A stretch of DNA of 53,472 nt from Sandarakinorhabdus sp. Lineage in GTDB: Bacteria; Pseudomonadota; Alphaproteobacteria; Sphingomonadales; Sphingomonadaceae. Under the pieces are notes generated by a model, which saw only the letters and a list, made by a program, of their open reading frames with translations, ran no database searches and was not told the DNA's origin. Numbering within the stretch: the stretch's first letter is position 1; each line of letters starts with the position of its first letter. The position numbers and the translations under genes were made by a program. The DNA lies in the NCBI GenBank assembly GCA_020693225.1, contig JAIMJL010000006.1, positions 1 to 53,472 on the forward strand, written 5' to 3'. This document shows, piece by piece, positions 33,759 to 42,295 of this stretch.

Positions 33759-35170
33759 GCCGTGATCAGCTCGCGCACATCCGTCAGCCGGCCGGTGATT
33801 GCCGCCGCCGCTGCCATGGCCGGGCTCATCAGATGGGTGCGGGCGCCGGGCCCCTGGCGGCCAACGAAATTGCGGTTGGAGGTGGAGGCGCAGCGTTCGC
33901 CGGCCGGCACCTTGTCCGGGTTCATGCCAAGGCACATCGAACAACCCGGATCGCGCCACTCGAAACCGGCTTCGGTGAAAATGCGATCCAGCCCTTCGCG
34001 CTCGGCCTGCAGCTTCACAAGGCCAGAGCCGGGAACCACCAGCGCCTGCCGGATGCGATCGGAAATCCTGCGTCCGGCCACCACGGCGGCGGCGGCGCGC
34101 AGATCCTCGATGCGGCTGTTGGTGCAGCTGCCGATGAAGATATTTTCAACCGCAATATCGGCGATTCTGCTCCCCGGTGTGAGGCCCATATAGGCCAGCG
34201 ATCGCTCCGCCGCGTTGCGCCGCGTGGCATCGGCAAAGCTGTCCAGCTCCGGCACCCGACCGGTGATGGCTACCACATCCTCCGGCGAAGTGCCCCAGGT
34301 GACCAGCGGTGCAATGGCGCTGCCGTCGATCGTCACTTCGCGATCGAACCGCGCCCCTAAGTCGGTCGGCAATTGCCGCCACCAGGCCAGCGCGGCGTCC
34401 CACTCTGCCCCCTGCGGCGCACGCGCGCGGCCCTGCACATAGGCGAAGGTCTTGTCGTCCGGCGCGATCAGGCCGGCGCGACCGCCCGCCTCGATCGCCA
34501 TGTTGCACAAGGTCATGCGGCCTTCCATCGACAGCGCCTCGACAACCGGGCCGCGAAACTCGATGACGCTTCCAGTCGCGCCCGCCGTGCCGATCGCTCC
34601 GATGATGGCAAGCGCCACATCCTTGGCGGTAACGGAAAAGCCGAGGCTGCCGGTGACGCTGACGGCGAAATTGGCGCTTTTCTTCAAAAGCAGCGTCTGT
34701 GTTGCAAACACATGCTCCACTTCGCTGGTGCCGATACCGAACGCCAGCGCGCCAAAGGCGCCATGCGTGGAGGTGTGGCTGTCACCGCAGACGATGGTGA
34801 GGCCGGGCAGGGTGAATCCCTGTTCCGGACCGATCACATGCACGATGCCCTGCTCGGCCGCGTTCATTGCCACATGCTCGATGCCGAATTCGGCGCAATT
34901 GGCCTCCAGCAGCCGCACCTGCTCAGCGGATTCGGGATCGGCAATCGGCGCGAAGCGGTTGTTGGTCGGCACATTGTGATCGGGCACGGCGAGCGTCAGA
35001 TCCGGCCGGCGAACGCGGCGGCCTCCCAGGCGCAGGCCTTCAAAGGCCTGCGGTGTGGTCACTTCGTGGATCAGGTGGCGATCGATGAAGATCAGGCTGG
35101 TGCCGTCGTCGCGGGTGGCAACAACATGGTCGTCCCAGATCTTGTCGTACAAGGTGCGCGGTGCATTCAT
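33755..35170 (-). CDS. leuC: 3-isopropylmalate dehydratase large subunit
   Basis: A 471-residue aconitase-family subunit carrying the [4Fe-4S] cluster for isomerising 2- to 3-isopropylmalate in leucine synthesis. It begins with [12 protein letters not shown] and contains [26 protein letters not shown] in two parts. Cluster cysteines are in [10 protein letters not shown] (about residue 350) and [13 protein letters not shown] (about 410-413). Normal length. Its small-subunit partner leuD is not adjacent: the ABC ATPase occupies the downstream slot. It starts 43 bases after mltG. Confidence 0.96.
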   Translation of the reverse strand: MNAPRTLYDKIWDDHVVATRDDGTSLIFIDRHLIHEVTTPQAFEGLRLGGRRVRRPDLTLAVPDHNVPTNNRFAPIADPESAEQVRLLEANCAEFGIEHVAMNAAEQGIVHVIGPEQGFTLPGLTIVCGDSHTSTHGAFGALAFGIGTSEVEHVFATQTLLLKKSANFAVSVTGSLGFSVTAKDVALAIIGAIGTAGATGSVIEFRGPVVEALSMEGRMTLCNMAIEAGGRAGLIAPDDKTFAYVQGRARAPQGAEWDAALAWWRQLPTDLGARFDREVTIDGSAIAPLVTWGTSPEDVVAITGRVPELDSFADATRRNAAERSLAYMGLTPGSRIADIAVENIFIGSCTNSRIEDLRAAAAVVAGRRISDRIRQALVVPGSGLVKLQAEREGLDRIFTEAGFEWRDPGCSMCLGMNPDKVPAGERCASTSNRNFVGRQGPGARTHLMSPAMAAAAAITGRLTDVRELITA

Positions 35171-35213
35171 GGGTTGGCGTTAGGACTGTGGAGCGCGCGC
35201 GGTCAAGCCGGTG

Positions 35214-36215
35214 CTACATCTCGCCTCTGGCGCGCCGCTGTGCATACCAGTTGGCCACATTGGCCTGATGCTGCGCATAGGTTTCGGCAAACACATGACC
35301 GCCGGTTCCGTCGGCCACGAAATAGAGAAAATCATGCGCTTCCGGATCGAGCACGGCCTCGATCGCGGCGCGGCCGGGGTTGGCAATCGGGCCTTGGGGC
35401 AAGCCTTTGCGAACATAGGTGTTATAGCCATTGTCGGCCTGCAGTTCCGATCGGCGAATGCGGCGACCCAGCGGTTTGCCCTTGGTGGTGGGGTAAATCA
35501 CGGTTGGATCGGCATCCAGCTTCATGCCCTGCTTCAGCCGATTGGTATAAACGCCGGCCACCCTGCGGTATTCGCTGTCCTTCGCCGTTTCCTTCTGCAC
35601 GATGGACGCGAGGATGATGGCCTCGTCCTTGCTGTTCACCGCGCTGGCCGCGGTTTTCATGGGCCAAAGTTCGTCCAGCGTCTGCGCCATGCCATCCTGC
35701 ATGCGCTTCAACACGGCGGATCGCTGCTCGCCGGGCTTGGTTTCCCAGGTGGCGGGCAGCACGCTGCCTTCCGCCGGCACCGCGATTTCGCCGCGTAACC
35801 GCTTCATAGCCCGCAGCCGCTCGGCGACCATGATGCTTGGCATGCCTTCGGGGATGGTCACCTTGATGATCACCACATCGCCCTTTTGCAACCGATCGAG
35901 AATCTTCGCCCAGCCCTCTCCCCGCTGGAAGGCATAGGTGCCGAACTGGATGGGCTTTTCATCACCGATCAGCCGCGCCGCGATCTCGAACGCCTCCGCG
36001 CTTTCGATAACCCCGGCGGCTTCCAGCGCGTCGGCGGCCATGCCGATGGAGGCCCCGCGCGGGATATCGACTTCAACCGTAGCCGCCCCCGGTTGCGGCG
36101 CGCGCGTCCACACCGTTGCCGTCCAGACCGACAGCACCACCATGGAGACCAGTGCCAGGATTGCGCCCCAAACCATCCAGCCGGGAAGCCCGGCAACCTT
36201 CACCTTGCCGGCCAC
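35214..36215 (-). CDS. mltG: Endolytic murein transglycosylase MltG
   Basis: A 333-residue inner-membrane lytic transglycosylase that cuts nascent glycan strands and helps end their elongation. One N-terminal membrane helix (WMVWGAILALVSMVVLSVW, residues 13-31) is followed by a LysM-like subdomain and the YceG catalytic domain. That domain has the Glu in SIVQKETA, LDADPTVIYPTT, and the end motif YNTYVRKGLPQGPIANPG. It starts with GTG; fabF stops only three bases earlier. The fab-mltG arrangement is widespread in proteobacteria and links fatty acid and cell wall synthesis. Confidence 0.95.
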   Translation of the reverse strand: MAGKVKVAGLPGWMVWGAILALVSMVVLSVWTATVWTRAPQPGAATVEVDIPRGASIGMAADALEAAGVIESAEAFEIAARLIGDEKPIQFGTYAFQRGEGWAKILDRLQKGDVVIIKVTIPEGMPSIMVAERLRAMKRLRGEIAVPAEGSVLPATWETKPGEQRSAVLKRMQDGMAQTLDELWPMKTAASAVNSKDEAIILASIVQKETAKDSEYRRVAGVYTNRLKQGMKLDADPTVIYPTTKGKPLGRRIRRSELQADNGYNTYVRKGLPQGPIANPGRAAIEAVLDPEAHDFLYFVADGTGGHVFAETYAQHQANVANWYAQRRARGEM

Positions 36216-36218
36216 CGG

Positions 36219-37472
36219 TCAGAGGGCTTTGAAGATCAGGGTTGCGTTGGTTCCACCGAAGCCGAAGCTGTTGTTCAGCACCGCATTGACCTTGCGGCTC
36301 TTTGCAACCTTGGGCACCAGATCGATTCCGGCTGCCCCGTCGCACGGATTTTCCAGGTTCAGGGTTGGCGGCACGATCTGGTCGCGCATCGCGAGCAGAC
36401 AGAAAATGCTCTCCACCGCGCCCGCGCCGCCAAGCAGATGCCCGATGGCCGATTTGGTGGACGACATCGAAACACCGCCGATATCCGCGCCGAACAGCCG
36501 CTTGACGGCCCCCAATTCCAGCTCGTCGCCCATCGGGGTCGAGGTGCCGTGGGCGTTCACATAATCGATATCGGCCGGTGCCATGCCGGCCCGTTTCAAG
36601 GCCATCTGCATGGAGCGGAAGGCCCCAGAGCCTTCCGGATGCGGTGCGGTCACATGATAGGCGTCACCCGTCAGTCCATAGCCGACGATTTCGCCGTAGA
36701 TCTTTGCGCCGCGCGCCCGGGCGCGGTCATAATCCTCCAGCACCACCATGCCGGCCCCTTCGCCCATCACGAAGCCGTCGCGGTCGCGGTCCCAGGGGCG
36801 GCTGGCGCGGGTGGGATCGTCGTTGTAGCCGGTGGAGAGCGCGCGCGCCTGTGCAAAGCCGGCGATGCCGAGCGGGCAGATCGCGCCTTCGGCGCCGCCC
36901 GCCACCATCACATCGGCGTCGCCCCACTGGATCAGCCGCGCCGCATCGCCGATCGCATGCGCGCCGGTCGAGCAGGCGGTCACCACCGCATGGTTCGGCC
37001 CCATCAGGCCATATTTGATGCTGACCTGTCCGCTGATCAGGTTGATCAACCGGCCGTGCACGAAATGCGGCGACACCCGGCGCGGTCCGCGTTCGTGCAG
37101 CACGATGGATTCGCTTTCGATCCCCGGCAGGCCGCCGATGCCGGAGCCCATCAGGACGCCGGCCCGATAGCGTTCTTCCTCGCTCATGTCGGTGAGGCCG
37201 GCATCTTCCAGCGCCTGGCCGGCGGCATCGATGCCATAGATGATGAAGGGGTCGACCTGCCGCTGCACCTTGTGATCGACGCGCAGGTTGGGATCGAAGC
37301 CGCCTTCGCCGCCCTTCACCTCGCAGGCTATGCGGCAGGCATAGTCCGCCGCATCGAAGCGGGTGATGGTCGCCGCTCCGGATTGGCCGGCAATCAGCCG
37401 ACTCCAGCTGCTGGCGACTGTGCCGCCCAAAGGCGTGACCAGCCCCAATCCCGTTACAACCACACGGCGCAT
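36219..37472 (-). CDS. fabF: 3-oxoacyl-[acyl-carrier-protein] synthase II
   Basis: A 417-residue condensing enzyme of fatty acid elongation. It has catalytic Cys167 in VTACSTGAHAIGDA, His in VNAHGTSTPMGD (about 307) and in SAIGHLLGGAGA (about 344), and the C-terminal NNSFGFGGTNATL. The ATG at 37472 is selected because AGGGAG is 9 bases upstream and the family starts MRRVVVTG; two upstream ATGs have no suitable ribosome site. A hairpin with T-run lies between acpP and fabF. Confidence 0.96.
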   Translation of the reverse strand: MRRVVVTGLGLVTPLGGTVASSWSRLIAGQSGAATITRFDAADYACRIACEVKGGEGGFDPNLRVDHKVQRQVDPFIIYGIDAAGQALEDAGLTDMSEEERYRAGVLMGSGIGGLPGIESESIVLHERGPRRVSPHFVHGRLINLISGQVSIKYGLMGPNHAVVTACSTGAHAIGDAARLIQWGDADVMVAGGAEGAICPLGIAGFAQARALSTGYNDDPTRASRPWDRDRDGFVMGEGAGMVVLEDYDRARARGAKIYGEIVGYGLTGDAYHVTAPHPEGSGAFRSMQMALKRAGMAPADIDYVNAHGTSTPMGDELELGAVKRLFGADIGGVSMSSTKSAIGHLLGGAGAVESIFCLLAMRDQIVPPTLNLENPCDGAAGIDLVPKVAKSRKVNAVLNNSFGFGGTNATLIFKAL

Positions 37473-37507
37473 CGGCCCCATCTCCCTCATCCTGTTCCAG
37501 CGCATAC

Positions 37508-37546
37508 AAAAGCGGCCCGGAAGCGCCAAGCCTCAGGACCGCTTTT
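37508..37546 (-). terminator. Intrinsic terminator/attenuator between acpP and fabF
   Basis: AAAAGCGGCCC (37508-37518) and GGACCGCTTTT (37536-37546) form an 11-position stem with 10 matches around a 17-base loop. On the minus strand the stem ends in TTTT followed by GTATG, as in a weak intrinsic terminator. It would cap most acpP transcripts and let some continue into fabF, explaining abundant ACP. Confidence 0.6.
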
Positions 37547-37607
37547 TGCGCATGAACCGAAGTTCAAACGGCCAATCTCGAGGCGCTGGCGCGCCGGATC
37601 AGGCCAC

Positions 37608-37844
37608 TTACTTGCCGTTTGCGGCAATGAAACCGATCGCATCCTTTACGGTGAGGATCTTTTCCGCCGCGTCGTCGGGGATTTCCACGCCGAACTCGTC
37701 TTCGAAGGCCATCACCAGCTCAACGGTATCCAGGCTGTCTGCGCCCAGATCGTCGATGAAGCTCGCATCCTCGGTCACCTTTTCGGCATCCACGCCGAGA
37801 TGCTCCACCACGATTTTCTTCACGCGTTCTGCGACGTCGCTCAT
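37608..37844 (-). CDS. acpP: Acyl carrier protein
   Basis: A 78-residue ACP carrying the fatty acyl chain on 4'-phosphopantetheine attached to Ser37 in the conserved [15 protein letters not shown]. It is strongly acidic with the normal four-helix pattern. ATG 37844 is used; an in-frame TTG six bases upstream is less likely, since GAAGGGG lies nine bases before the ATG. It stands between fabG and fabF with gaps of 109 and 135 bases that hold its own promoter candidate and a terminator. Confidence 0.97.
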   Translation of the reverse strand: MSDVAERVKKIVVEHLGVDAEKVTEDASFIDDLGADSLDTVELVMAFEDEFGVEIPDDAAEKILTVKDAIGFIAANGK

Positions 37845-37901
37845 TGTCAAAACCCCTTCGTGTGTGGGCGCCTACCAGAAGCAGCCCGGATGCGAATTGC
37901 A

Positions 37902-37930
37902 CGGATAGCCGTGCCGTATGCGGCTGGCAA
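37902..37930 (-). promoter_or_regulatory. Putative acpP promoter
   Basis: On the minus strand TTGCCA (37930-37925) and TATCCG (37907-37902) are separated by 17 bases and the -10 lies in GCTATCC, similar to GCTAnAwC. The predicted start is about 55 bases before acpP. A separate promoter for acpP inside the fab operon would fit its high demand. Confidence 0.35.
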
Positions 37931-37953
37931 GCCAGCGATCGGCCGGAAAGCAC

Positions 37954-38688
37954 CTAGGCCATATACATCCCGCCGTTCACATGGATGGTCTGTCCGGTCA
38001 CATAGGCGGCCTCATTGCTGGCCAGCCAGACCGCAGCCGCCGCCACATCGGCGCCGTCGCCCAGCCGCCCGGCCGGGATTCGGGTCATCAGCGCGTCCTT
38101 CTGCGCGTCGGGAAGGGCATCGGTCATTGCCGACCGGATGAAGCCCGGCGCAATGCAGTTGACGGTGATCGCCCGCGAGGCGACTTCCGCCGCCAGCGCC
38201 CGCGTCATGCCCTCCAGCCCGGCCTTGGCGGCGGCATAATTGGCCTGTCCCGGATTGCCGGTGGAGCCGACCACCGAGCTGATGGCGATGATCCGCCCAT
38301 GGCGCGCCTTCATCATCGGCCTGAGCGCCGCGCGGGACAGGCGGAAGGCGGCTTCCAGATTTACCTGCAACACCGCAGACCATTCCTCGTCTTTCATCCG
38401 CATGGCCAGATTGTCGCGCGTGATCCCGGCGTTGTTCACCAGGATGTCCAGCTTGCCCAGCGCGGCGATGGCATCCGGCACCAGCGCCTCCACGGCAGCG
38501 GCATCATCCAGCCGACACGGCAGGATGTGGCTTCCGGGCAATGTGGCCGATAGCGCCTCCAGTGCGTCGGCGCGGGTTCCGGAAAGCGCAACCGTCGCGC
38601 CGCGCGCCGCCAGCGCCTGCGCAATCGCGCCGCCGATGCCACCGCTCGCACCCGTCACCAGCGCCGTTTTGCCCGCAAGATCGAACAT
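37954..38688 (-). CDS. fabG: 3-oxoacyl-[acyl-carrier-protein] reductase
   Basis: A 244-residue SDR enzyme reducing 3-oxoacyl-ACP with NADPH. It has TGASGGIG (residues 12-19), NNAGIT near 86, catalytic Ser in ISSVVGSTGNPGQ and the Tyr/Lys of NYAAAKAG, and CIAPGFIRSAMTD. ATG 38688 is preferred over GTG 38694 because AGGGA is nine bases before it. The gene lies between fabD and acpP in the classic fab order. Confidence 0.95.
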   Translation of the reverse strand: MFDLAGKTALVTGASGGIGGAIAQALAARGATVALSGTRADALEALSATLPGSHILPCRLDDAAAVEALVPDAIAALGKLDILVNNAGITRDNLAMRMKDEEWSAVLQVNLEAAFRLSRAALRPMMKARHGRIIAISSVVGSTGNPGQANYAAAKAGLEGMTRALAAEVASRAITVNCIAPGFIRSAMTDALPDAQKDALMTRIPAGRLGDGADVAAAAVWLASNEAAYVTGQTIHVNGGMYMA

Positions 38689-38710
38689 GCCCACTATCCC
38701 TGCTTTGCCG

Positions 38711-39652
38711 TTAAAGGTCGCGCGCGGCCTGTTCCACGCCCTGCATCGATGTGATGCTCATGGTTTCGGCATCGGGCAGGATTCGCTTTACGATCGGGGC
38801 AAGGATGCGCCCACCCACTTCCACGAAACGGCTCACCCCGAGCGCATGCAACGCCTCGATCGAATCGCGCCAGCGCACCAGACCGGTCACCTGCACAACC
38901 AGCAGCTGCTTGATCTCGGCTGCATCCACCACCGGCGCGGCAGTCACATTGGCGATCAGCGGCAACAGCGGTGCCTGCAGCGCGGTGCCATCCAACGCAT
39001 CGCGCATCTTGTCGGCGGCAGGCGCCATCAGCGCGCAGTGAAAGGGTGCCGAAACGGCCAGCGCCATGGCCCGCCGCGCGCCGGCCTCTCTGGCCAGCAC
39101 AATCGCCCGCTCAACCGCCCCCTTGTGGCCGGAAATGACCACCTGCCCCGGAGCATTGTCGTTCGCGGCGGCGCAGATTTCGCCATCAACCGAGGCGGCA
39201 GCGGCAATCGCGTCCACAGCCTTTCGGTCCAGCCCCAGGATGGCCGCCATGGTGCCAACGCCGGGCGCGACGGCGGCCTGCATCGCCTCGCCGCGTAGCC
39301 TGAGCAGGCGCGCGGTATCGGGCAGGGTCAGCGAACCGGCGGCCGCCAGCGCGCTATATTCGCCGAGGCTGTGTCCGGCGACGAAGGCGGCCTTTTCGGC
39401 GAGCCGCAAGCCCGCCTCCTGCTCCATCACGCGCAGAACCGCGAGGCTGTGCGCCATGATGGCGGGCTGCGCGTTGGCGGTAAGCGTGAGGGTGTCGTCT
39501 GGCCCTTCGAACATGATGCGCGACAGCGATTGCCCCAGCGCATCGTCCACCTCCTGAAACACCGCCCGGGCCGCCGGGCTGGCCGCTGCCAGCTCCTTGC
39601 CCATGCCGATGCTCTGGCTGCCCTGTCCGGGAAATAGAAATGCTGTTGTCAT
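38711..39652 (-). CDS. fabD: Malonyl-CoA:ACP acyltransferase
   Basis: A 313-residue transferase moving malonyl from CoA to ACP. It has the GQGSQ loop (residues 9-13), nucleophile Ser95 in GHSLGEYSAL, an Arg in the expected region near 120, and the catalytic His near 203 in SAPFHCALM. It begins the minus-strand fatty acid operon and starts in a 248-base divergent gap (39653-39900) shared with the TPR protein gene. That gap holds no clear paired promoter. Confidence 0.96.
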   Translation of the reverse strand: MTTAFLFPGQGSQSIGMGKELAAASPAARAVFQEVDDALGQSLSRIMFEGPDDTLTLTANAQPAIMAHSLAVLRVMEQEAGLRLAEKAAFVAGHSLGEYSALAAAGSLTLPDTARLLRLRGEAMQAAVAPGVGTMAAILGLDRKAVDAIAAAASVDGEICAAANDNAPGQVVISGHKGAVERAIVLAREAGARRAMALAVSAPFHCALMAPAADKMRDALDGTALQAPLLPLIANVTAAPVVDAAEIKQLLVVQVTGLVRWRDSIEALHALGVSRFVEVGGRILAPIVKRILPDAETMSITSMQGVEQAARDL

Positions 39653-39900
39653 TGCAATCGCCTATAGCCGTGCGGCGAGGCGTGCAAGCAGCGCGTTTCC
39701 TGGTCGCCTGCGTTGCGCGCTGGCGATTCTGAACGCTTCCCTCACGCCCGCAGGTTGGATATGGATTGCCGCAAGAGGGTGAGAGGGTGCGCGCGTTCAG
39801 CTTGGGGCCAGTCCGTGCGTGGTATGTCCATCCATCTTGAAGGAATGAGGTTGCTGCATCGCTGGCCAAAAAGAAGGCCACGCTTGTTGAAAGGAATGGA

Positions 39901-41031
39901 ATGACCCTGATATCGCGCGTTTCGCTGGCACTTTCGCTTGCTGCCACCCCGCTGGCCGCCCTGCCCATTGCGGCGCTGGTTTCGGCTCCGGCCGTGGCGC
40001 AGGCCATTTCGCCTGCCGTTGGCAAGCCGCTGCAGCAGGCGTCCAACGCCGCGCGGGCCGGCAACACGGCTGCGGCCTCCGCAGCCGTTGCTCAGGCGCG
40101 CGCTGCCGCCAAAACGCCGGTCGAACGGCGCAAGGTTTCGGAAATGGCCGCCTATGTTTACACGCGCGGCGGAAACTATGCCAAAGCTGCGGCCGAACTG
40201 GAAGCCATCGGCGCCCCGGCCAGCCAGTTGGCACCGCTTTATTATCAGGCGCGCATGTATGACAAGGCGATCGCCACCGCCAAGAAGTCCGGCCAGACAA
40301 CCATCGTGGCGCAGTCGCTGCTGATGCAGGGCAAGGCTGGCGAAGCAGCGAAAATCTACGAACAGCTGGTTGCCCGCAATCCCAACAACCTCGGCTATCT
40401 CACCAATCTGGCCGGCGCGCAGTACAAGATGGGGGATCAGAAAGCCTATCTCGCGACCACCACCAAGCTGGTGCGGCTGGATCCGTCGCCGGCGCGCTGG
40501 AAGGCGCTTCTGGTGGATATGAAGAGCGGCACCATGTCCCGCGAGGCGAAGTTGGCGCTCTATCACCTGATGCAGCAAACCGGGAACTTGACCTCGGTCA
40601 ATGATGTGCAGGATTTCGCCAAGATTGCCATTGTGGGTGGCCAGCCGGGCATGGCGCAGAGCGTGGTGAAAACGGCCATGGACAGCGGCGTGATGCCGGC
40701 CGGCGATCCGATGGCCGGCAAGATCGTGCAGGCCGCCGGCAAAAGGCAGGAAGCGGCGCTGGCGCAGGCCCCTTCGCAGGACGGCAATCCGGCGGCGGCC
40801 TTTGCGGCGGGCAATGCGTTCCTGGGCGCCGGCATGTACCCGCAGGCCATCCAGGCCTACACCGTTGGGCAGAAGGGCCCGAATGCTGCGGATTCAACGC
40901 TGTTCAAGGGCATCGCACAACTTCGCTCGGGCAATGCCGCCGCGGCAAAGGCCAGCTTCGGCGCTGTGCCGGCTGGCCCGCTGTCGGACATCGCTGCGCT
41001 CTGGTCGCTTTACGCCTCCACCCGGGGTTAA
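39901..41031 (+). CDS. Secreted TPR-like repeat protein
   Basis: A 376-residue exported protein with a signal peptide ending about residue 34 (APAVAQA). The remainder is alpha-helical and shows TPR-type helix pairs, such as YTRGGNYAKAAAELEAIG, LMQGKAGEAAKIYEQLVARNP, LTNLAGAQYKMGDQKAYL and NAFLGAGMYPQAIQAYTVGQKG. TPR proteins serve as scaffolds; nothing points to a partner. AAAGGA is 5 bases upstream of the ATG, and a small hairpin (TGGCC/GGCCA, 39863-39880) sits in the leader. Its stop overlaps the convergent pgeF stop. Confidence 0.82.
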   Translation: MTLISRVSLALSLAATPLAALPIAALVSAPAVAQAISPAVGKPLQQASNAARAGNTAAASAAVAQARAAAKTPVERRKVSEMAAYVYTRGGNYAKAAAELEAIGAPASQLAPLYYQARMYDKAIATAKKSGQTTIVAQSLLMQGKAGEAAKIYEQLVARNPNNLGYLTNLAGAQYKMGDQKAYLATTTKLVRLDPSPARWKALLVDMKSGTMSREAKLALYHLMQQTGNLTSVNDVQDFAKIAIVGGQPGMAQSVVKTAMDSGVMPAGDPMAGKIVQAAGKRQEAALAQAPSQDGNPAAAFAAGNAFLGAGMYPQAIQAYTVGQKGPNAADSTLFKGIAQLRSGNAAAAKASFGAVPAGPLSDIAALWSLYASTRG

Positions 41032-41777
41032 AGCGCGATCAGGCTTAATTGCCGGCCATAGTCCGGCTCGCCGGCGTGGGTCGTGCGGCGGTAGCTGAAG
41101 AAGTGTTCAGGCGCGGCACAGGTGTCGCGCCCCAGCGCCTCCACGGTGCGGACCCCGGCATCGGCCAGCCGGCTGACACAAAATCCTTCCAGGTCGAAAT
41201 GGCAGTGGCCGGGCCTGCCATCGGCGAAAAAATGCGCCGTGGCGGGATCGTCGGCCAGGAAACGGTCGCGGAAATCGCTTCCCACCTCATAGGATTGCCG
41301 CGCGATGCACGGCCCGATGGCGGCGGCAATGCGCTCGCGCCGGGCGCCCAGTGCCACCATCGCCTCCACCGTTGCCTGCAGCACTCCGCCCAGCGCGCCC
41401 TTCCACCCGGCGTGCGCCGCACCGATCACCTGCGCGTCTGCATCGGCGAGCAGAACCGGCGCGCAATCGGCGGTGAGAATGCCCAGCGCCATGCCAGTGC
41501 GGTTGGTTACCAGCGCATCCGCCTCCGGGCGGGCGCGGTCGTCCCAGTCTCCCGCCTCCACAACGCGGGCCGAATGGATCTGGTGCAATGTCACCAGCCG
41601 GCTGCCGGGTGCCACCGCCTGCAACGCCCGGAGGCGGTTTTCCTTCACGGTGTCCGGCGCGTCCGAGGAGCCAAGCCCGACATTCAGGCTCGCGAAAATC
41701 CCGCTGGACACCCCTCCGGTGCGGCCCAGAAAGCCGTGCGGCACGCCCAGTGCGGATGCCGTCAGTCGGGTGATCAC
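41028..41777 (-). CDS. pgeF: Peptidoglycan editing factor / purine nucleoside phosphorylase PgeF
   Basis: A 249-residue protein of the laccase-domain (YfiH/DUF152) family. It has PHGFLGRTGGVSSG, the metal-binding Cys/His set in TLHQIHSARV, LTADCAPVLL and HAGWKGAL, and AAIGPCIARQSYEVG and HFFSYRRTTH near the end. Family members edit L-Ser-containing peptidoglycan precursors and also show nucleoside phosphorylase activity. The ATG overlaps the GNAT stop (ATGA), placing it as last gene of the acyl-CoA dehydrogenase operon. In many alphaproteobacteria pgeF lies next to lgt and midA; here those are 5 kb away on the other strand. Confidence 0.93.
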   Translation of the reverse strand: MITRLTASALGVPHGFLGRTGGVSSGIFASLNVGLGSSDAPDTVKENRLRALQAVAPGSRLVTLHQIHSARVVEAGDWDDRARPEADALVTNRTGMALGILTADCAPVLLADADAQVIGAAHAGWKGALGGVLQATVEAMVALGARRERIAAAIGPCIARQSYEVGSDFRDRFLADDPATAHFFADGRPGHCHFDLEGFCVSRLADAGVRTVEALGRDTCAAPEHFFSYRRTTHAGEPDYGRQLSLIAL

Positions 41778-42295
41778 AGGCTGAGCCTCATCACGCGATC
41801 GTCATCGATCGTATTGCCAACCTTGAACCCATAGACGCCCACCTCGACGAAGCCGTACCGCTCATAGAGCCGGCGGGCGCGGTGATTGTCGATGAACACG
41901 CTGAGATAGATATCCTCGAAGCCTTGTAACCGGGCGGTATCCAGGGCCCAGTCGATCAGGATCGGCCCCAGCCCGGTGCCCTTGTGCGATGGCGCGATAT
42001 ACAGCTGCCGCAGCTCGATGGCGCGGCGGTTTCCGGCGTCGAACGGCAGCGAGGGCGGCCCCAGCTTGCAATAGCCGACCAGCGCGCCATCGGCCTCTGC
42101 TAGCCGGAAGCTGTGTGCGCCGTCTTCCAGTTCGCCGCGGAAGCCGGCCGGAGACAGCATCTGCAGAAATTCCGCTAGATCCTCCGGCGGATACAGATGC
42201 CCGAAGGTATCCGTGAAAGAGAAAGCAAAGAAAGCCGCAAGCGCCTCGGCATCGCCGGGCACCGCATCCCGCAGCGTGACGGCGGAGCCCGTCAT
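41774..42295 (-). CDS. GNAT-family N-acetyltransferase
   Basis: A 173-residue acetyltransferase with the GNAT core. The acetyl-CoA-binding loop reads LYIAPSHKGTGLGPILIDWA (motif A, Q/RxxGxG/A type, about residues 95-114) and the C-terminal segment is VFIDNHRARRLYERYGFVEVG. Acceptor unknown (amine, antibiotic or protein N-terminus). Its ATG overlaps the CoA ligase stop (ATGA) and its stop overlaps pgeF. Membership in this operon may reflect co-translation more than function. Confidence 0.88.
   Translation of the reverse strand: MTGSAVTLRDAVPGDAEALAAFFAFSFTDTFGHLYPPEDLAEFLQMLSPAGFRGELEDGAHSFRLAEADGALVGYCKLGPPSLPFDAGNRRAIELRQLYIAPSHKGTGLGPILIDWALDTARLQGFEDIYLSVFIDNHRARRLYERYGFVEVGVYGFKVGNTIDDDRVMRLSL

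Noticed and set aside
37899-37914. GCACGG/CCGTGC hairpin upstream of acpP as a fabG terminator
   Set aside because: The stem is only six bases, no T-run follows on the minus strand, and it overlaps the -10 of the acpP promoter candidate.
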